Of a stretch of DNA of 64,000 nt, positions 9,669-19,571 are shown in pieces. The translations under genes and the position numbers were made by a program. Numbering within the stretch: position 1 is the first letter of the stretch; each line of letters begins with the position of its first letter. Below the pieces are notes generated by a model. It worked only from the letters and a program-made list of their open reading frames with translations. It searched no databases and was not told the origin of the DNA. The stretch covers positions 4,650,001 to 4,714,000 of the forward strand of contig JAAFYY010000001.1 in NCBI GenBank assembly GCA_014284505.1, written 5' to 3'. The DNA comes from Streptacidiphilus sp. 4-A2 (GTDB lineage: Bacteria > Actinomycetota > Actinomycetes > Streptomycetales > Streptomycetaceae).

Positions 9669-10570
9669 TCAGCCGGGCGGGAGCCGCAGCACCGCGACCA
9701 CCGGCAGGTGGTCGGTGGCGGCGACGAGGTCGGCCGGGCGCACCCCGGCGAGCCGGTCCGGCACGCCGGAAGCCAGGACCCGCACCCCGGGCGAGGCGAA
9801 GACCGCGTCCAGCCGCTGATAGGGACGCCCGGGAACAGAGGTGTACTCCGAGCCCCAGGGCGCGGTGGCCCAGCCGTCCCGCAGCCGCTCCTCCAGCAGC
9901 TCCCAACCGGCGTCGCCCGGATGCTCGTTGAAGTCGCCGCCGACCACATGCTGCACCGCCCCGGCGGCCCGCACCCGGTCCAGGTGCTCCAGCAGCATCC
10001 GGCACTGCTGGTAGCGCTCGTCCGCGTTCAGCGACAGATGGCAGCTGGTCAGCGAGAACGGCGCGGCCCGGCCGAGCCGGAGCACGGTGGTGGCGAAGCC
10101 GCGCTGGTGCAGTCCGGGGGTGCGCGGCAGCAGCACGTCGTGCACCGACAGCGGGAGCGCCCGCAGTCGGCCGAGCAGCAGCGGGCCGGAGGCGCTGGGG
10201 CCGCCGGAGAGCACATACAGGTCGGTGCTCCGGGCCAGCCAGCCCGCCTGCGGCCGGGGGAACCAGAAGCGCGGGGACTCCTTGACGCAGACCAGGTCCG
10301 GATCGCAGGCACGCAGCACCCGCGCCAGTGCCGTCCGGTCGTCGCGCAGGGAGCGGATGTTGTAGCTGACCACCCGGACGATCTCGCCGCCGTCGGGCTG
10401 CGGCCCGGAGGCGGGGAGCTCCTCGGCCGGGATGTCGGCGGCGGGGTGTCGGCGGCGGGGGTGTCGGCGGCGGGAAGGTCAGCGGCGGCGCGGGTGTCGG
10501 TGGCAGGAGTGTCGGTGGCGGGAGTGTCGGTGGCGGGAAGGTCAGCGGCGGGGAGCTCTTCGGCAGCCAT
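9669..10570 (-). CDS. Endonuclease/exonuclease/phosphatase (EEP) superfamily protein
   Basis: The domain runs from VVSYNIRSLRDD to the end, with a CVKE segment, GGDFNEHPGD and TDHLPVVAVL, the usual Mg-binding and catalytic blocks of DNase I-like enzymes. About 300 residues. The N-terminal 45 residues are a Pro/Ala/Thr/Asp repeat (PATDT and AADTPA units) built from 15-base DNA repeats, with a frame break near 10445 at the end of the repeat. Start ATG at 10570. The substrate (nucleic acid, lipid or inositol phosphate) cannot be told from sequence. Confidence 0.82.
10433..10556. repeat. 15-base tandem repeats in the EEP gene 5' end
   Basis: Diverged units of GTGTCGGTGGCGGGA and GTGTCGGCGGCGGGG type on the + strand. 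They encode alternating PATDT and PAADT on the minus strand, in a disordered N-terminal segment before the catalytic domain. Copy number is likely to vary between strains. Confidence 0.75.
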
Positions 10571-10645
10571 ACGCCGATTTTCGCAGCCGCCGCCGCGGCC
10601 GGGCCGCAGCGCCGCGAAGACGGCGGCGGCGTCCCGGCCCGGGGG

Positions 10646-11586
10646 TCAGTGCTGGCGGGCCAGGTCGCCCGCGCCGACGATCCCGGCGGAGGAGCCCAGG
10701 GTCGCCAGCACCACATCGGCGCGCGGTCGGTGCACCCCGCCGATCAGGTACTTCTCGAATGCCTTGGCCACCGGGTCGAGCAGCAGCGCGCCGGAGTCGG
10801 AGACTCCGCCGCCGAGCACGAACACCCCCGGGTCGAACAGCGAGGCCAGGTCGGCCAGCCCGCGTCCGAGCCAGTCCGCGAGCTCGTCGTAGACCGCCAG
10901 CGCGAGCGGGTCGCCCTCCTCCGCGGCCTGGGTGATCTGGCTGCCGGTGATGGTGTCGGCGACACCCTCGTTGAGCTCCAGCAGCCGCTTGCCCAGCACC
11001 GGATCGGCCGCGGCCCGCTCCCGGCCGTAGCGGCGCAGCGCCCGGCCCGAGGCGTACTGCTCCCAGCAGCCCCGGCTGCCGCAGCCGCAGGGGAGGCCGT
11101 CCGGGACCATGTTGAGGTGGCCGACCTCGCCGGCGACCCGAAGCTGCCGCGGTGCATCCGGCCCTCGATGACCACACCGCCGCCGATGCCCGTGCCCACC
11201 GTGATCATGATCATGTCGTCATGGGTGGCGGCCGCGCCGAACCGGAACTCGCCCCAGGCCGCCGCGTTGGCGTCGTTCTCGATCACCGTGGGCAGCTGGA
11301 CCAGGTCCTCTATCCGCGCCTTCAGCGGCTCGTTCTCCCAGTTGATGTTGGGGGCCATCAGCACGGTCGAGCGGCCGCGGTCGATGTATCCGGGGGCGCC
11401 GACGCCGACCGTCTCGATGTCGTGGTCGGCACGGAGCTCCTTGACGGCGTCCGCGATGGCGCCTACCGCCCACTGCGGGTCGGCCGGGGTGGGCACCCGG
11501 GTACGGGAGAGGATCGCGCCGGTCTCGTCCACGACCCCGGCCGCGATCTTGGTGCCGCCGACGTCCACGCCGATGCTCAGTCCCAT
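10646..11586 (-). CDS. glkA: Glucokinase, ROK family
   Basis: Phosphorylates glucose with ATP; in Streptomyces GlkA is also central to carbon catabolite repression. Seen: phosphate-1 motif IGVDVGGTKIAAG, VIENDANAAAWGE with the catalytic Asp, ITVGTGIGGGVV, and the ROK zinc motif CGCGSRGCWEQYASG. About 313 residues, normal length. A missing G near 11140 shifts the frame at RGSFG, after which GEVGHLNMVPDGLPCGC resumes. Start ATG at 11586. The upstream gene on the same strand is a DUF5304 protein, the order known from S. coelicolor SCO2127-SCO2126. Confidence 0.95.
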
Positions 11587-11822
11587 GTGTCCCTCAGTCT
11601 CCGCTGGCTTCCCCGCTGGGCGGTACGGTACCCGCCCGCGCCGGGCCGGGTACACACCTGTGCGTACATTAGCCGAAGACACCGGATTCAGTTAGCCTGC
11701 CCCGCCTTCAGAAGTCGTAGCCAAGGGCCGTTTCCGGCCGTACTGGTCGGTACCGGGCCGGAATACCGCCACCGGCACCGCGGGGCTTCCGCGTTCAGGT
11801 GTCAACGGCCGTGCCCGCAGGC

Positions 11823-12254
11823 TCAGTCGAGGTCGATCTGCTCGGTGCCGGAGGGCTTGGGCGCGGTCCAGCGGCGCTCCGAGGCGGCGACCGCGGCCCG
11901 GTACGCGGCCAGCAGTTCGCCACCCGCCGCGATCAGGTGCCCGTAGACCTCTGGATGCTTGCTGCGCAGCGGAGCGGCCAGCTGCTGGATGCCGCGGATC
12001 CCGTCACCGGAGCCGAACGCGGCGGCCGCCTCGTCCACCCGGCCGCCCACGGCCGAGGCGAACTTGCGCACCTCCTCGACCAGCGGCCCGAGTTCGGGTC
12101 CGAAGAGATCAGCGGTCGACTGCTTGCCGGGCGCCTGCTGCTCCGGCTCCGGGGCCGGCTCCTCCCCCAGGACCCGCTCCCGCTGCTGCTTCGCGTCGTC
12201 GGCCACGGCCTGTGCCCAGACGTCCTCGTTGTGGCGGTCGTCGGCAGTCGTCAT
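11823..12254 (-). CDS. DUF5304 family protein (SCO2127-type)
   Basis: Intact 143-residue acidic protein: MTTADDRHNEDVWAQAVADD, a charged linker, then DLFGPELGPLVEEVRKFASA and a helical C-terminal half ending PKPSGTEQIDLD. No signal peptide or catalytic motif. In S. coelicolor the gene in this position is reported to affect glucose use and catabolite repression together with glkA; its molecular mechanism is not established. Separated from glkA by about 236 bases with no other gene. Confidence 0.85.
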   Translation of the reverse strand: MTTADDRHNEDVWAQAVADDAKQQRERVLGEEPAPEPEQQAPGKQSTADLFGPELGPLVEEVRKFASAVGGRVDEAAAAFGSGDGIRGIQQLAAPLRSKHPEVYGHLIAAGGELLAAYRAAVAASERRWTAPKPSGTEQIDLD

Positions 12255-12404
12255 GTCCTGCTCCTTCTGCGAGTGGCTCTCCTGCGACGCTACCTGAAGC
12301 CGCCGGGCGGATGGGCCCCCCGGTGGGACTTCCCAGCCAACCCGGTGGCGGCGGGCCGGGCACCGGACCGCGGGCCCGGTACGGGGGAACCGGAAGGGAA
12401 GGGG

Positions 12405-13624
12405 TCAGCGCGGCCAGAGTGCCGGGTCGGGCACGAAGCGCAGTGCCAGCACCCCGTCCCGCAGCGCCGCCCCGGCCACCGTGCACCGGCGCAGCGCCGA
12501 CGGCAGCGTCAGGGTGCGCCGGTACGGGCCCACGCCGAGCGCCAACTCGTCACCCCGGCGCACCAGATCGAGGTCGGCACGCTCCGCACCTGGCAGCGGG
12601 ACCAGCCACACCAGCGCCTGCTCCGCCCCGGTCAGCCGGTCCTCCACCGGCCAGTCGGCGGCCCCGGCCGCCTCCGGCGCAGCGGTCGGCAGCAGCGCGT
12701 CGGGACCGGCCGCGGCGGCCAGCGCCGCCAGGTCGGCGAAGCCCTGCGGCTCCCGGCCCAGCTGCGGCAGTTCGACCACCGGGGTGTCCCATTCCAGGCG
12801 GAGCGCGGCGAGTTGCCGCTGCTGCGCCTTGTGCAGGGAGGAGAGAAAGGGGTCGGCGCCGTCCGGCAGCAGCCGGTTGACGGTCAGCGACTCCACCCGG
12901 CGGCCGTGCAGCGCGAGCCCGGCCCGGGCGGTGCGCAGCGCCTGCGCCGCCAGCGGTCCGGCGGGGGCGTCCAGCACCAGCCGGACGGTGGTCCCGGGGG
13001 CGTCGACCACCGCGCGGATGGCGGCGAGCTCGGCCGCGGCCCAGTTCCTGGCCTCGAACAGCCAGTCGGCGGGCATCGGCACGCCGGCGAAGGCGGCCAG
13101 CACCGGGCGCAGCGCCCGGGCCGCCTGCCGCTGCTCGGGGAGCAGCCGGGCCAGGTAGCGGTCCAGTTGCTCGGGCAGGGCCAGCGCGGCCAGCAGTTCG
13201 GGGACCGGGGGCGCGTCGACGACCACGGTGTCCCACTGGGGTCGGTGCCGTGGGTGCGCAGCGCGTCCAGCAGGGCGAGGTGCTCGGCGCCGGGGAGAGC
13301 GGTGATCTCGTCCCGGTCCAGTGCTTCCACACCGAGCAGGTCGAACAGCGTCCCGCCCCGGGCCAGCAGCCGTTCGGCGGCGTCCCGGAAGGCGCGCTGC
13401 GGGTCGAGCCGGGCGGCGGAGAGCTCCGGGCGCAGCCGGGCGGGCTCCGGGGTGAGCCCGGCTCCGAGCAGCCGGTCGAGGGTGCGGTGCGGGTCGGCGG
13501 CGGCGAGCAGCAGCGTGCGCTGCCCCTGTTCGGCGGCGATCCCGGCGGTGGCCGCGGCGACCGTGCTGCGACCGCTGCCGCCGGCCCCGCTGACCAGGAC
13601 GATCCTGGGACGGCCGGTGGCCAT
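12405..13624 (-). CDS. ArsA/GET3-like P-loop protein with altered Walker A
   Basis: About 406 residues. The N-terminus reads VLVSGAGGSGRSTVAAATAG, where ArsA/Get3 ATPases have GKGGVGKT. Both the signature lysine and the P-loop lysine are changed (to A and R). Later blocks TVVVDAPPVPELLAAL and the SLTVNRLLPDGADPFL segment fit the family, and the C-terminus ends in a small beta-rich domain. Frame break near 13232. Start ATG at 13624 overlaps the stop of the SRPBCC gene (TGATG). Neighbouring ArsA-like and SRPBCC genes are also paired in mycobacteria. Whether it hydrolyses ATP is open. Confidence 0.82.
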
Positions 13625-14112
13625 CAGCCCTCGGCGCCGGGGGTGTGGGAGCCGGAGGTGTCGGAGGCGGCCGAGGCGGACGCCGACTCGACCCGCTTCT
13701 TCAGCCCGGCCAGGGCCCGGTCGATGATGACCTTCTCCGCCTTGCGCTTGATCATGCCCAGCATCGGGATCTTGACGTCCACGGCCAGCTGGTAGGTGAC
13801 CTCGGTCCCGGAGCGCCCGGGCGCCAGCGAGTAGGAGCCGTCCAGCGACTTCAGCATCTGGCTCTTCACCAGGGTCCAGCTGACCTGCCGCTCGCCGTCC
13901 CAGGTGTAGGCGAGGACATGCTCGTCCTTGATGGCTCCGGCGTCGAGCAGCAGGCGCACCTGTTCGGCGCGGCCGTCCGGGCCGGTGCCGAGCACCTCGA
14001 CCTCCTTGACCTCCCCGGTCCACTCCGGGTAGGCAGCGAAGTCCGCGATAACCGCCATGATCCGGGCCGGTGTGGCGTCGATCGTGGTGCTCGACCTGGT
14101 GTGCTCCGCCAT
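13624..14112 (-). CDS. SRPBCC (START/polyketide cyclase-like) protein
   Basis: Intact, 162 residues from MAEHTRSSTTIDATPARIM. A longer start 24 bases upstream is possible. The fold is suggested by IMAVIADFAAYPEWTGEVKE near the N-terminus, alternating strands and the long C-terminal helix VIIDRALAGLKKRVESAS. Such proteins bind lipids or hydrophobic ligands in a helix-grip pocket. Overlaps the ArsA-like gene by one base, so the two are coupled and probably work together. Ligand unknown. Confidence 0.82.
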   Translation of the reverse strand: MAEHTRSSTTIDATPARIMAVIADFAAYPEWTGEVKEVEVLGTGPDGRAEQVRLLLDAGAIKDEHVLAYTWDGERQVSWTLVKSQMLKSLDGSYSLAPGRSGTEVTYQLAVDVKIPMLGMIKRKAEKVIIDRALAGLKKRVESASASAASDTSGSHTPGAEG

Positions 14113-14166
14113 CGGATGGCCTCCGCGTCTCATCAATGCCCCGCTTGACCCTGGAAGGTTATCGCG

Positions 14167-14933
14167 TCACCACTCCAGCACCCATGGCCGTCCCGTCGCC
14201 CGGAAGTGGCCGACGTTGACGCACTCGGTGCGGCCGATCCGCATCCGGCGGGCGAGCGGCTGATGGACGTGTCCGAAGAGCACATGACCCGGCCGGTTGC
14301 GGTGGATGGAGTCGAGCACGGCCTCGCTGCCGCGCTCGAACCTGCGGGCCACGGTGTCATAGGTGAGTTCGGGGACGGCGGGCGGGATGTGGCAGCAGAG
14401 CACGTCCACCGCGCCCACCGCGGCGATCTTGGCGGCGTAGACCTCCTCGTCCACCTCGTAGGGGGTGCGCATGGGTGAGGGCAGGCCGCCGCCGACAAAG
14501 CCGAAGGTGCGGCCGCCGAGCTCGACCACCTGGCCGTCCAGCACGGTCACCCGTCCCGGGCGAACTCCGGCCACAGGTGCGGCAGGTCCACATTGCCGTA
14601 GGTGGCGTAGGTGGGCGCCGGGAAGGCGGCGAAGAGCTCGGCGTACTGGCGCCGCACGGCCGCCTCGATGGCCTGCTCCCGGCCCTGCTCCAGGCCGGCC
14701 CACAGCGAGCCGGAGAACTCCCGCGCCTCCTGGAACCGCCGGGCGGTGCGCAGCGCCACTATCCGGTCGGCGTTGGCCGGGCCGAACAGGTCGGGGAAGA
14801 TCCCCCGGGAATGGTCCGCGTAGTCGAGGAAGAGCACCAGGTCGCCCAGACAGAGCAGGGCGTCCGCGCCGTCCCCCGCCCGCGCCAGGGCCTCGCTGTT
14901 CCCGTGTACGTCACTGACCACATGCACCCTCAT
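14167..14933 (-). CDS. Calcineurin-like metallophosphoesterase
   Basis: About 255 residues with the full metal-binding set: VVSDVHGN, LGDLVLF, YGNVDLPH, CCHIPP and FGHVHQPLARR. A one-base frame break near 14550 separates the N-terminal and C-terminal halves, which together make one normal-length enzyme. Start ATG at 14933. Divergent from the acyl-CoA synthetase. The substrate is unknown; the family includes phosphodiesterases and protein phosphatases. Confidence 0.85.
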
Positions 14934-15172
14934 GGCCCCACCCTAGAGCCCGGCCCGACCTCGCCGTCAGGGCCGGTTCGCACTGCCGTAATGTTCGGAG
15001 CGGGCACGGGCCCGGTCTCCCGGCGCTCGGTGGCGGAGCGTGACGCAATCCGGAAACGTGCCGCTCACAGGAGTGTGACACTGAGAACATATTCGCCGGG
15101 CCCCCTATCCGAGCGTCCGTACCCGGCAGTAACGTCCTGGCGTCCCGCGACGTCGCAGATCGAGGAGCAGCC

Positions 15173-16969
15173 GTGCGCGAGTTCAGCCTTCCGGCCCTGT
15201 ACGAGGTGCCGAGCGGCTCAGACCTCACCGATCTGATCCACCGCAACGCCGAGCGTTACCCAGACCTGCCGCTGGTCAGCGGCAAGATCGACGGCAGCTG
15301 GAGCGACTTCACCGCCGCGCAGTTCCTGGCGGCGGTCCGCTCGGCCGCCAAGGGCCTGGTCGCGGCCGGGGTCGCCCCCGGCGACCGGGTCGCGCTGATG
15401 TCCCGCACCCGCTACGAGTGGACCCTGCTGGACTTCGCCATCTGGTGCGCGGGCGGGATCACCGTGCCGGTCTACGAGACCTCCTCGGCCGAGCAGGTCG
15501 AGTGGATCCTCGGCAACTCCGGCGCGGTCGTCTGCGTCACCGAGCTGCCCCGGCACGAGGCGCTGGTCGGTGCGATCCGGGACCGGCTGCCCGCGCTGCG
15601 CGAGGTGTGGCAGATCGAGGCCGGGCGCTGGCCGAGCTGGACCGGCTGGGCGCGGAGGTGCCGGACGCCGAGATCGAGAGCGCCCGCCGGGCGGGCCTCG
15701 GCCCGGACACCATCGCCACCATCGTCTACACCTCGGGCACCACCGGCCGCCCCAAGGGCTGCCAGCTGACCCACTCCAACTTCATGTCCGAACTGGGCAA
15801 CATCGTGGCCCGGATGCAGCCGCTGTTCCGCAGCGGCGACTCCTCGGTGCTGCTGTTCCTGCCCGAGGCGCATGTGCTCGGCCGGATCGCGGAGATCTCC
15901 GCGGTCATGGCCACGGTGCGGATCGGGCACCTGCCCGACATCAAGGACGTGGTCGCGGAGCTGGCGAACTTCAAGCCGACGCTGATCCTGGGCGTCCCCC
16001 GGGTGTTCGAGAAGGTCTACAACTCGGCCCGGGCCAAGGCCCAGAGCGAGGGCAAGGGCAAGATCTTCGACCGGGCCGCCGATGTCGCCATCGCCTACAG
16101 CCGGGCGCTGGACAAGGGCGGGGTCCCACTGCCGCTGAAGCTCCAGCACAAGCTGTTCGACCGGCTGGTCTACAGCAAGCTGCGGGCGCGCGCTGGGCGG
16201 CCGGGCCACCCACGCCATCTCCGGCGGCGCGCCGCTGGGCGAGCGGCTCGGGCACTTCTTCCGCGGCGTCGGCTTCACCGTGCTGGAGGGCTACGGCCTC
16301 ACCGAGACCTGCGCGGCCACCGCCTTCAACCCGTACGACGCGGCGCGCATCGGCAGCGTCGGCCAGCCGCTGCCGGGTTCGTCGGTGCGCATCGGCGAGG
16401 ACGGCGAGGTGCTGCTCAAGGGCCCGCAGGTGTTCACCGGCTACTGGGACAACCCGACCGCGACCGCCGAGGCGCTCCAGGACGGCTGGTTCGCCACCGG
16501 CGACGTCGTCACCCTGGACGCCGACGGCTACCTGACCATCACCGGCCGCAAGAAGGAGATCATCGTCACCGCCGGCGGCAAGAACGTCGCCCCGGCCGTG
16601 ATCGAGGACCGGATCCGGGCCTACCCGCTGATCGGCGAGTGCATGGTGGTCGGCGACCGCAGACCGTTCATCGCCTGCCTGATCACCATCGACCCGGAGT
16701 TCTTCCCGACCTGGAAGAAGCTCAACAACAAGCCCGCCGAGGCCACCGTGGCCCAGCTGATGGACGATCCGGAGCTGCTGGCCGCGGTCCAGTCGGCGAT
16801 CGACGACGGCAACGCGGCGGTCTCGCACGCCGAGGCGGTGAAGAAGTTCCGGGTCCTGGACACCGTGCTGTCCGAGGAGTCCGGGCACCTCACCCCCTCG
16901 CTCAAGCTCAAGCGCGCCCTGGTGCTCAAGGACTTCGACGCCGACATCGAAGCCATCTACGCCCGCTGA
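15173..16969 (+). CDS. fadD: Long-chain fatty acid-CoA ligase (AMP-forming)
   Basis: Activates fatty acids to acyl-CoA through an acyl-AMP. About 598 residues. Seen: P-loop-like YTSGTTGRPKG, GYGLTETCAAT, GWFATGDVV, the hinge ITGRKKEIIVTAGGKNVAP and the C-terminal catalytic lysine region LTPSLKLKRALV. Start GTG at 15173 (VREFSLPALYEVPSG). Frame breaks near 15630 and 16193. The same gene next to a PimB'-type glycosyltransferase is seen in mycobacteria (fadD15), which links it to envelope lipid metabolism. Confidence 0.92.
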
Positions 16970-17022
16970 CGGCCCGCCGACTGCCCACTGCCTGAGAGCC
17001 GGGCCGGGCCGGGCCGGGCTGC

Positions 17023-18153
17023 TCAGAGCAGCTCGGCCAGCCGGCCCGCCAGCAGGTCCCAGCGCCACTCCTGCTCCACCCACTCCCGGCCGCGCGCGCC
17101 CAGGCGGGCCCGCAGCTCCGGGTCGAGCAGCAGCTCGACCAGCCGCTCGGTCAGCGGCCCGGTCCCGCCGCCGGGCACCACATAGCCGGTCTCGCCCTCC
17201 AGCACCGCGTCCGGCGCGCCGCCGGAGTCCCCGGCGACCACCGGCAGCCCGGTGGCCGACGCCTCCAGATAGACGATGCCCAGGCCCTCCACGTCCAGGC
17301 CGCCGCGCCGGGTGCGGCAGGGCATGGCGTAGACGTCGCCCGCGCCGTAGTGCGCGGGCAGCTCGGACCAGGGCACCGCGCCGGTGAACCGCACCGAGCC
17401 CAGGACCCCGGTCCGCTCCGCCAGCCGTTCCAGCTCGGCCCGGTAGGGGCCGTCGCCGACGATCAGCAGCACCGTCTCCGGGACTCTCGCGAGCACCCCG
17501 GGCAGCGCCCGGATCAGCGTGTCCTGGCCCTTGCGGCGCACCAGCCGGGAGACGCAGACCACCACCGGGCGGTCCGCGAGCCCCAGCCGGGCCCGCAGCT
17601 CCGGGCCGCCGGAGCCGGGGTGGAAGGTCTTCTCGTCCACCCCCGGCGGCAGCCGCCGCATCCGCGCCGCGGCCTGCGGACCGACCGCCGCGGCGATCCG
17701 CGAGCGGGTGTACTCGCCCAGGTAGGTCAGCGTGTCGGTGCCGGCGCCGATCCGGCGCAGCAGCTGCCGCGATCCGGGCAGCTGCGCCCAGGCGGCCTCG
17801 TGCCCGTGGGTCATCCCCAGCAGGCGCCCGGCCCCGGCCCGGCGCAGCGCGGGCGCCATCAGCCCGAGCGGGGCCGCCGCGCCGAACCACACCGAACCGC
17901 AGCCCTCGGCCCGCAGGATCCCGGCGGCCCGCCGGGTCACCCGGGCGGTGGGCAGCAGCATGGTGCTGGGGTCCCGGATCACCTGGAACGGCTGCTCGGC
18001 GTCGAACCGGGCCACCTCGGCACCGTCGCGCCAGCTGGACGCGTACACCACGATCTGCCCGGCGGGCATCCTGGTCGCCATGTTGTGGACGAAGGTCTGG
18101 ATGCCGCCGGGGCGGGGCGGGAAGTCGTTGGTGACGATGAGCGTCTTGTCCAT
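17023..18153 (-). CDS. pimB: GT4 glycosyltransferase, PimB'-type phosphatidylinositol mannoside mannosyltransferase
   Basis: Intact, 376 residues. GT-B fold with N-terminal TLIVTNDFPPRPGGIQTFVH, central RLPPGVDEKTFHPG, VVCVSRLVRRKGQDTLIRAL, LIVGDGPYRAELERL, and the donor-binding EGLGIVYLEASATGLPVVAG (E-x7-E). In mycobacteria the orthologous gene between fadD15 and the NlpC/P60 gene adds the second mannose to phosphatidylinositol from GDP-mannose. The PIM assignment rests on that neighbourhood and sequence type. Start ATG at 18153; convergent with fadD. Confidence 0.85.
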   Translation of the reverse strand: MDKTLIVTNDFPPRPGGIQTFVHNMATRMPAGQIVVYASSWRDGAEVARFDAEQPFQVIRDPSTMLLPTARVTRRAAGILRAEGCGSVWFGAAAPLGLMAPALRRAGAGRLLGMTHGHEAAWAQLPGSRQLLRRIGAGTDTLTYLGEYTRSRIAAAVGPQAAARMRRLPPGVDEKTFHPGSGGPELRARLGLADRPVVVCVSRLVRRKGQDTLIRALPGVLARVPETVLLIVGDGPYRAELERLAERTGVLGSVRFTGAVPWSELPAHYGAGDVYAMPCRTRRGGLDVEGLGIVYLEASATGLPVVAGDSGGAPDAVLEGETGYVVPGGGTGPLTERLVELLLDPELRARLGARGREWVEQEWRWDLLAGRLAELL

Positions 18154-18308
18154 GTGCTGACGGCTTGCCCTTCGAGGTGCACGGTACGGCGGTTCGTGGT
18201 CCGTACGATAGGGCAGCACGGCCGCGGTGCGGCTCAGCCCGTCCCTGACTTCCGGCGAGGACCCTCATCGGCACCGAGATCAGCAGCCAACGCGGCGGCG
18301 ACAGCACT

Positions 18309-19571
18309 GTGCGTGACCATCCGGTGACCGGTGGCGCGGTGACCGCGGGCGGGGCCCGGCTGTGGGCGCCCGCGCTGGTGTGGGCGGCCGGCCGGATGCT
18401 GCTGCTGCTGTCGGTGCTGGATGTGCTGCCGCTCGGCGGTCTGGCGCTGACCACCGACGTCAAGGTGATCTACCAGGGCTGGGCGCAGGTGCTCCAGACC
18501 GGGACCTTCCCGCTGGACGACATGACCTGGCAGTACCCGCCGCTGGCGGCGCTGGTGCTGCTGCTGCCGGGCTGGCTGCCCTGGTCGTACTTCACCGGCT
18601 TCCTGGTCGTGGTGGTGACCGCCGACGCGCTGGCCGGCGCGCTGCTGCTGCGGGCCCGGCGGCGCGGCGGCAGCGGGGCCGGGATGTGGCTGTGGGCGCT
18701 GGCGGTGCCACTGCTCGGCCCCACCGTCTACTGCCGGTTCGACCTGGTGGTGACCGTGGCGGCGATGGCCGGGCTGCTGGCGGCCGCCCGGCGGCCGGTG
18801 CTCGGCGGGGTGCTGGCCGGGGTCGGCGCGATGCTCAAGGTGTGGCCGGTGCTGACCGTGCTGGGCGCCCCCAGGGGCCGGCGGACCAGGGACGCGGTCA
18901 CCGCGGTGGCCGGCTCAGCGCTGGCGCTGGGCTTCGTCTTCGCGGTCACCATGAACGGCGCGTTCTCCTTCCTCGGCTTCCAGGAGGGCCGGGGGGTGGA
19001 GGTCGAGTCGCTGGGCGCGCTGCCGTTCGAGGCGGCCCGGCTGTTCGGCTGGCACGGGCACGCGGCGATGAACTACGGCTCGGTGGAGCTGCTCGGCAGC
19101 GGGGTGGCGCTGGCCGGGCGGCTGATGGTGGCGCTGTCGGTGGGCGCGTTCGGCTGGCTGCTGCTGTGGCGGGCCCGGGCCCGGCGCTGGACCGGGGCCA
19201 CCCCGCTGGACGCGGCGCTGACCGCGCTGCTGCTGTTCGTGGTGACCAGCCGGGTGATCAGCCCGCAGTATCTGGTGTGGCTGCTCGGCCTGGCCGCGGT
19301 CTGCCTGACCTCCCGGCAGACCACCCAGCGGCCGGTGGCCTGGCTGCTGCTGGCCGCCTGCCCGTTCACCTTCCTGGAGTTCCCGCTGCTGTTCGCGGAC
19401 GTGATGTCGTTCCGGCCGCTGGGCAGCATCGCGCTGGTGATCCGTGACCTGCTGCTGCTGGCGGCGGCCCTGCTGTCCTGCCGACGGCTGTGGCAGGGCG
19501 CCGCCGCCCCGCGGCCGAGCGGCCCGGTCAGCGCAGCGCCGCGAGCAGATCGGCTCGCCACAGCGCGGTGA
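18309..19571 (+). CDS. Polytopic membrane glycosyltransferase, GT87/DUF2029 type
   Basis: Intact, 420 residues with roughly ten hydrophobic segments. The N-terminal loop contains ALTTDVKVIYQGWAQVLQTG and DMTWQYPPLAALVLLLPG, the acidic and YPP motifs usual in polyprenyl-phosphate-mannose-dependent GT-C enzymes. MLKVWPVLTVL and SRVISPQYLVWLLGL are the other family blocks. It probably mannosylates lipoglycans or PIMs on the outer face of the membrane. Start GTG at 18309, divergent from pimB'. Its 3' end overlaps the convergent metallopeptidase gene by 44 bases. Confidence 0.85.
   Translation: MRDHPVTGGAVTAGGARLWAPALVWAAGRMLLLLSVLDVLPLGGLALTTDVKVIYQGWAQVLQTGTFPLDDMTWQYPPLAALVLLLPGWLPWSYFTGFLVVVVTADALAGALLLRARRRGGSGAGMWLWALAVPLLGPTVYCRFDLVVTVAAMAGLLAAARRPVLGGVLAGVGAMLKVWPVLTVLGAPRGRRTRDAVTAVAGSALALGFVFAVTMNGAFSFLGFQEGRGVEVESLGALPFEAARLFGWHGHAAMNYGSVELLGSGVALAGRLMVALSVGAFGWLLLWRARARRWTGATPLDAALTALLLFVVTSRVISPQYLVWLLGLAAVCLTSRQTTQRPVAWLLLAACPFTFLEFPLLFADVMSFRPLGSIALVIRDLLLLAAALLSCRRLWQGAAAPRPSGPVSAAPRADRLATAR

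Noticed and set aside
15971..18463. 830-codon minus-strand frame covering pimB' and part of fadD
   Set aside because: Only another reading frame of the same strand and the mirror of fadD; the pimB' frame inside it has the real glycosyltransferase motifs.
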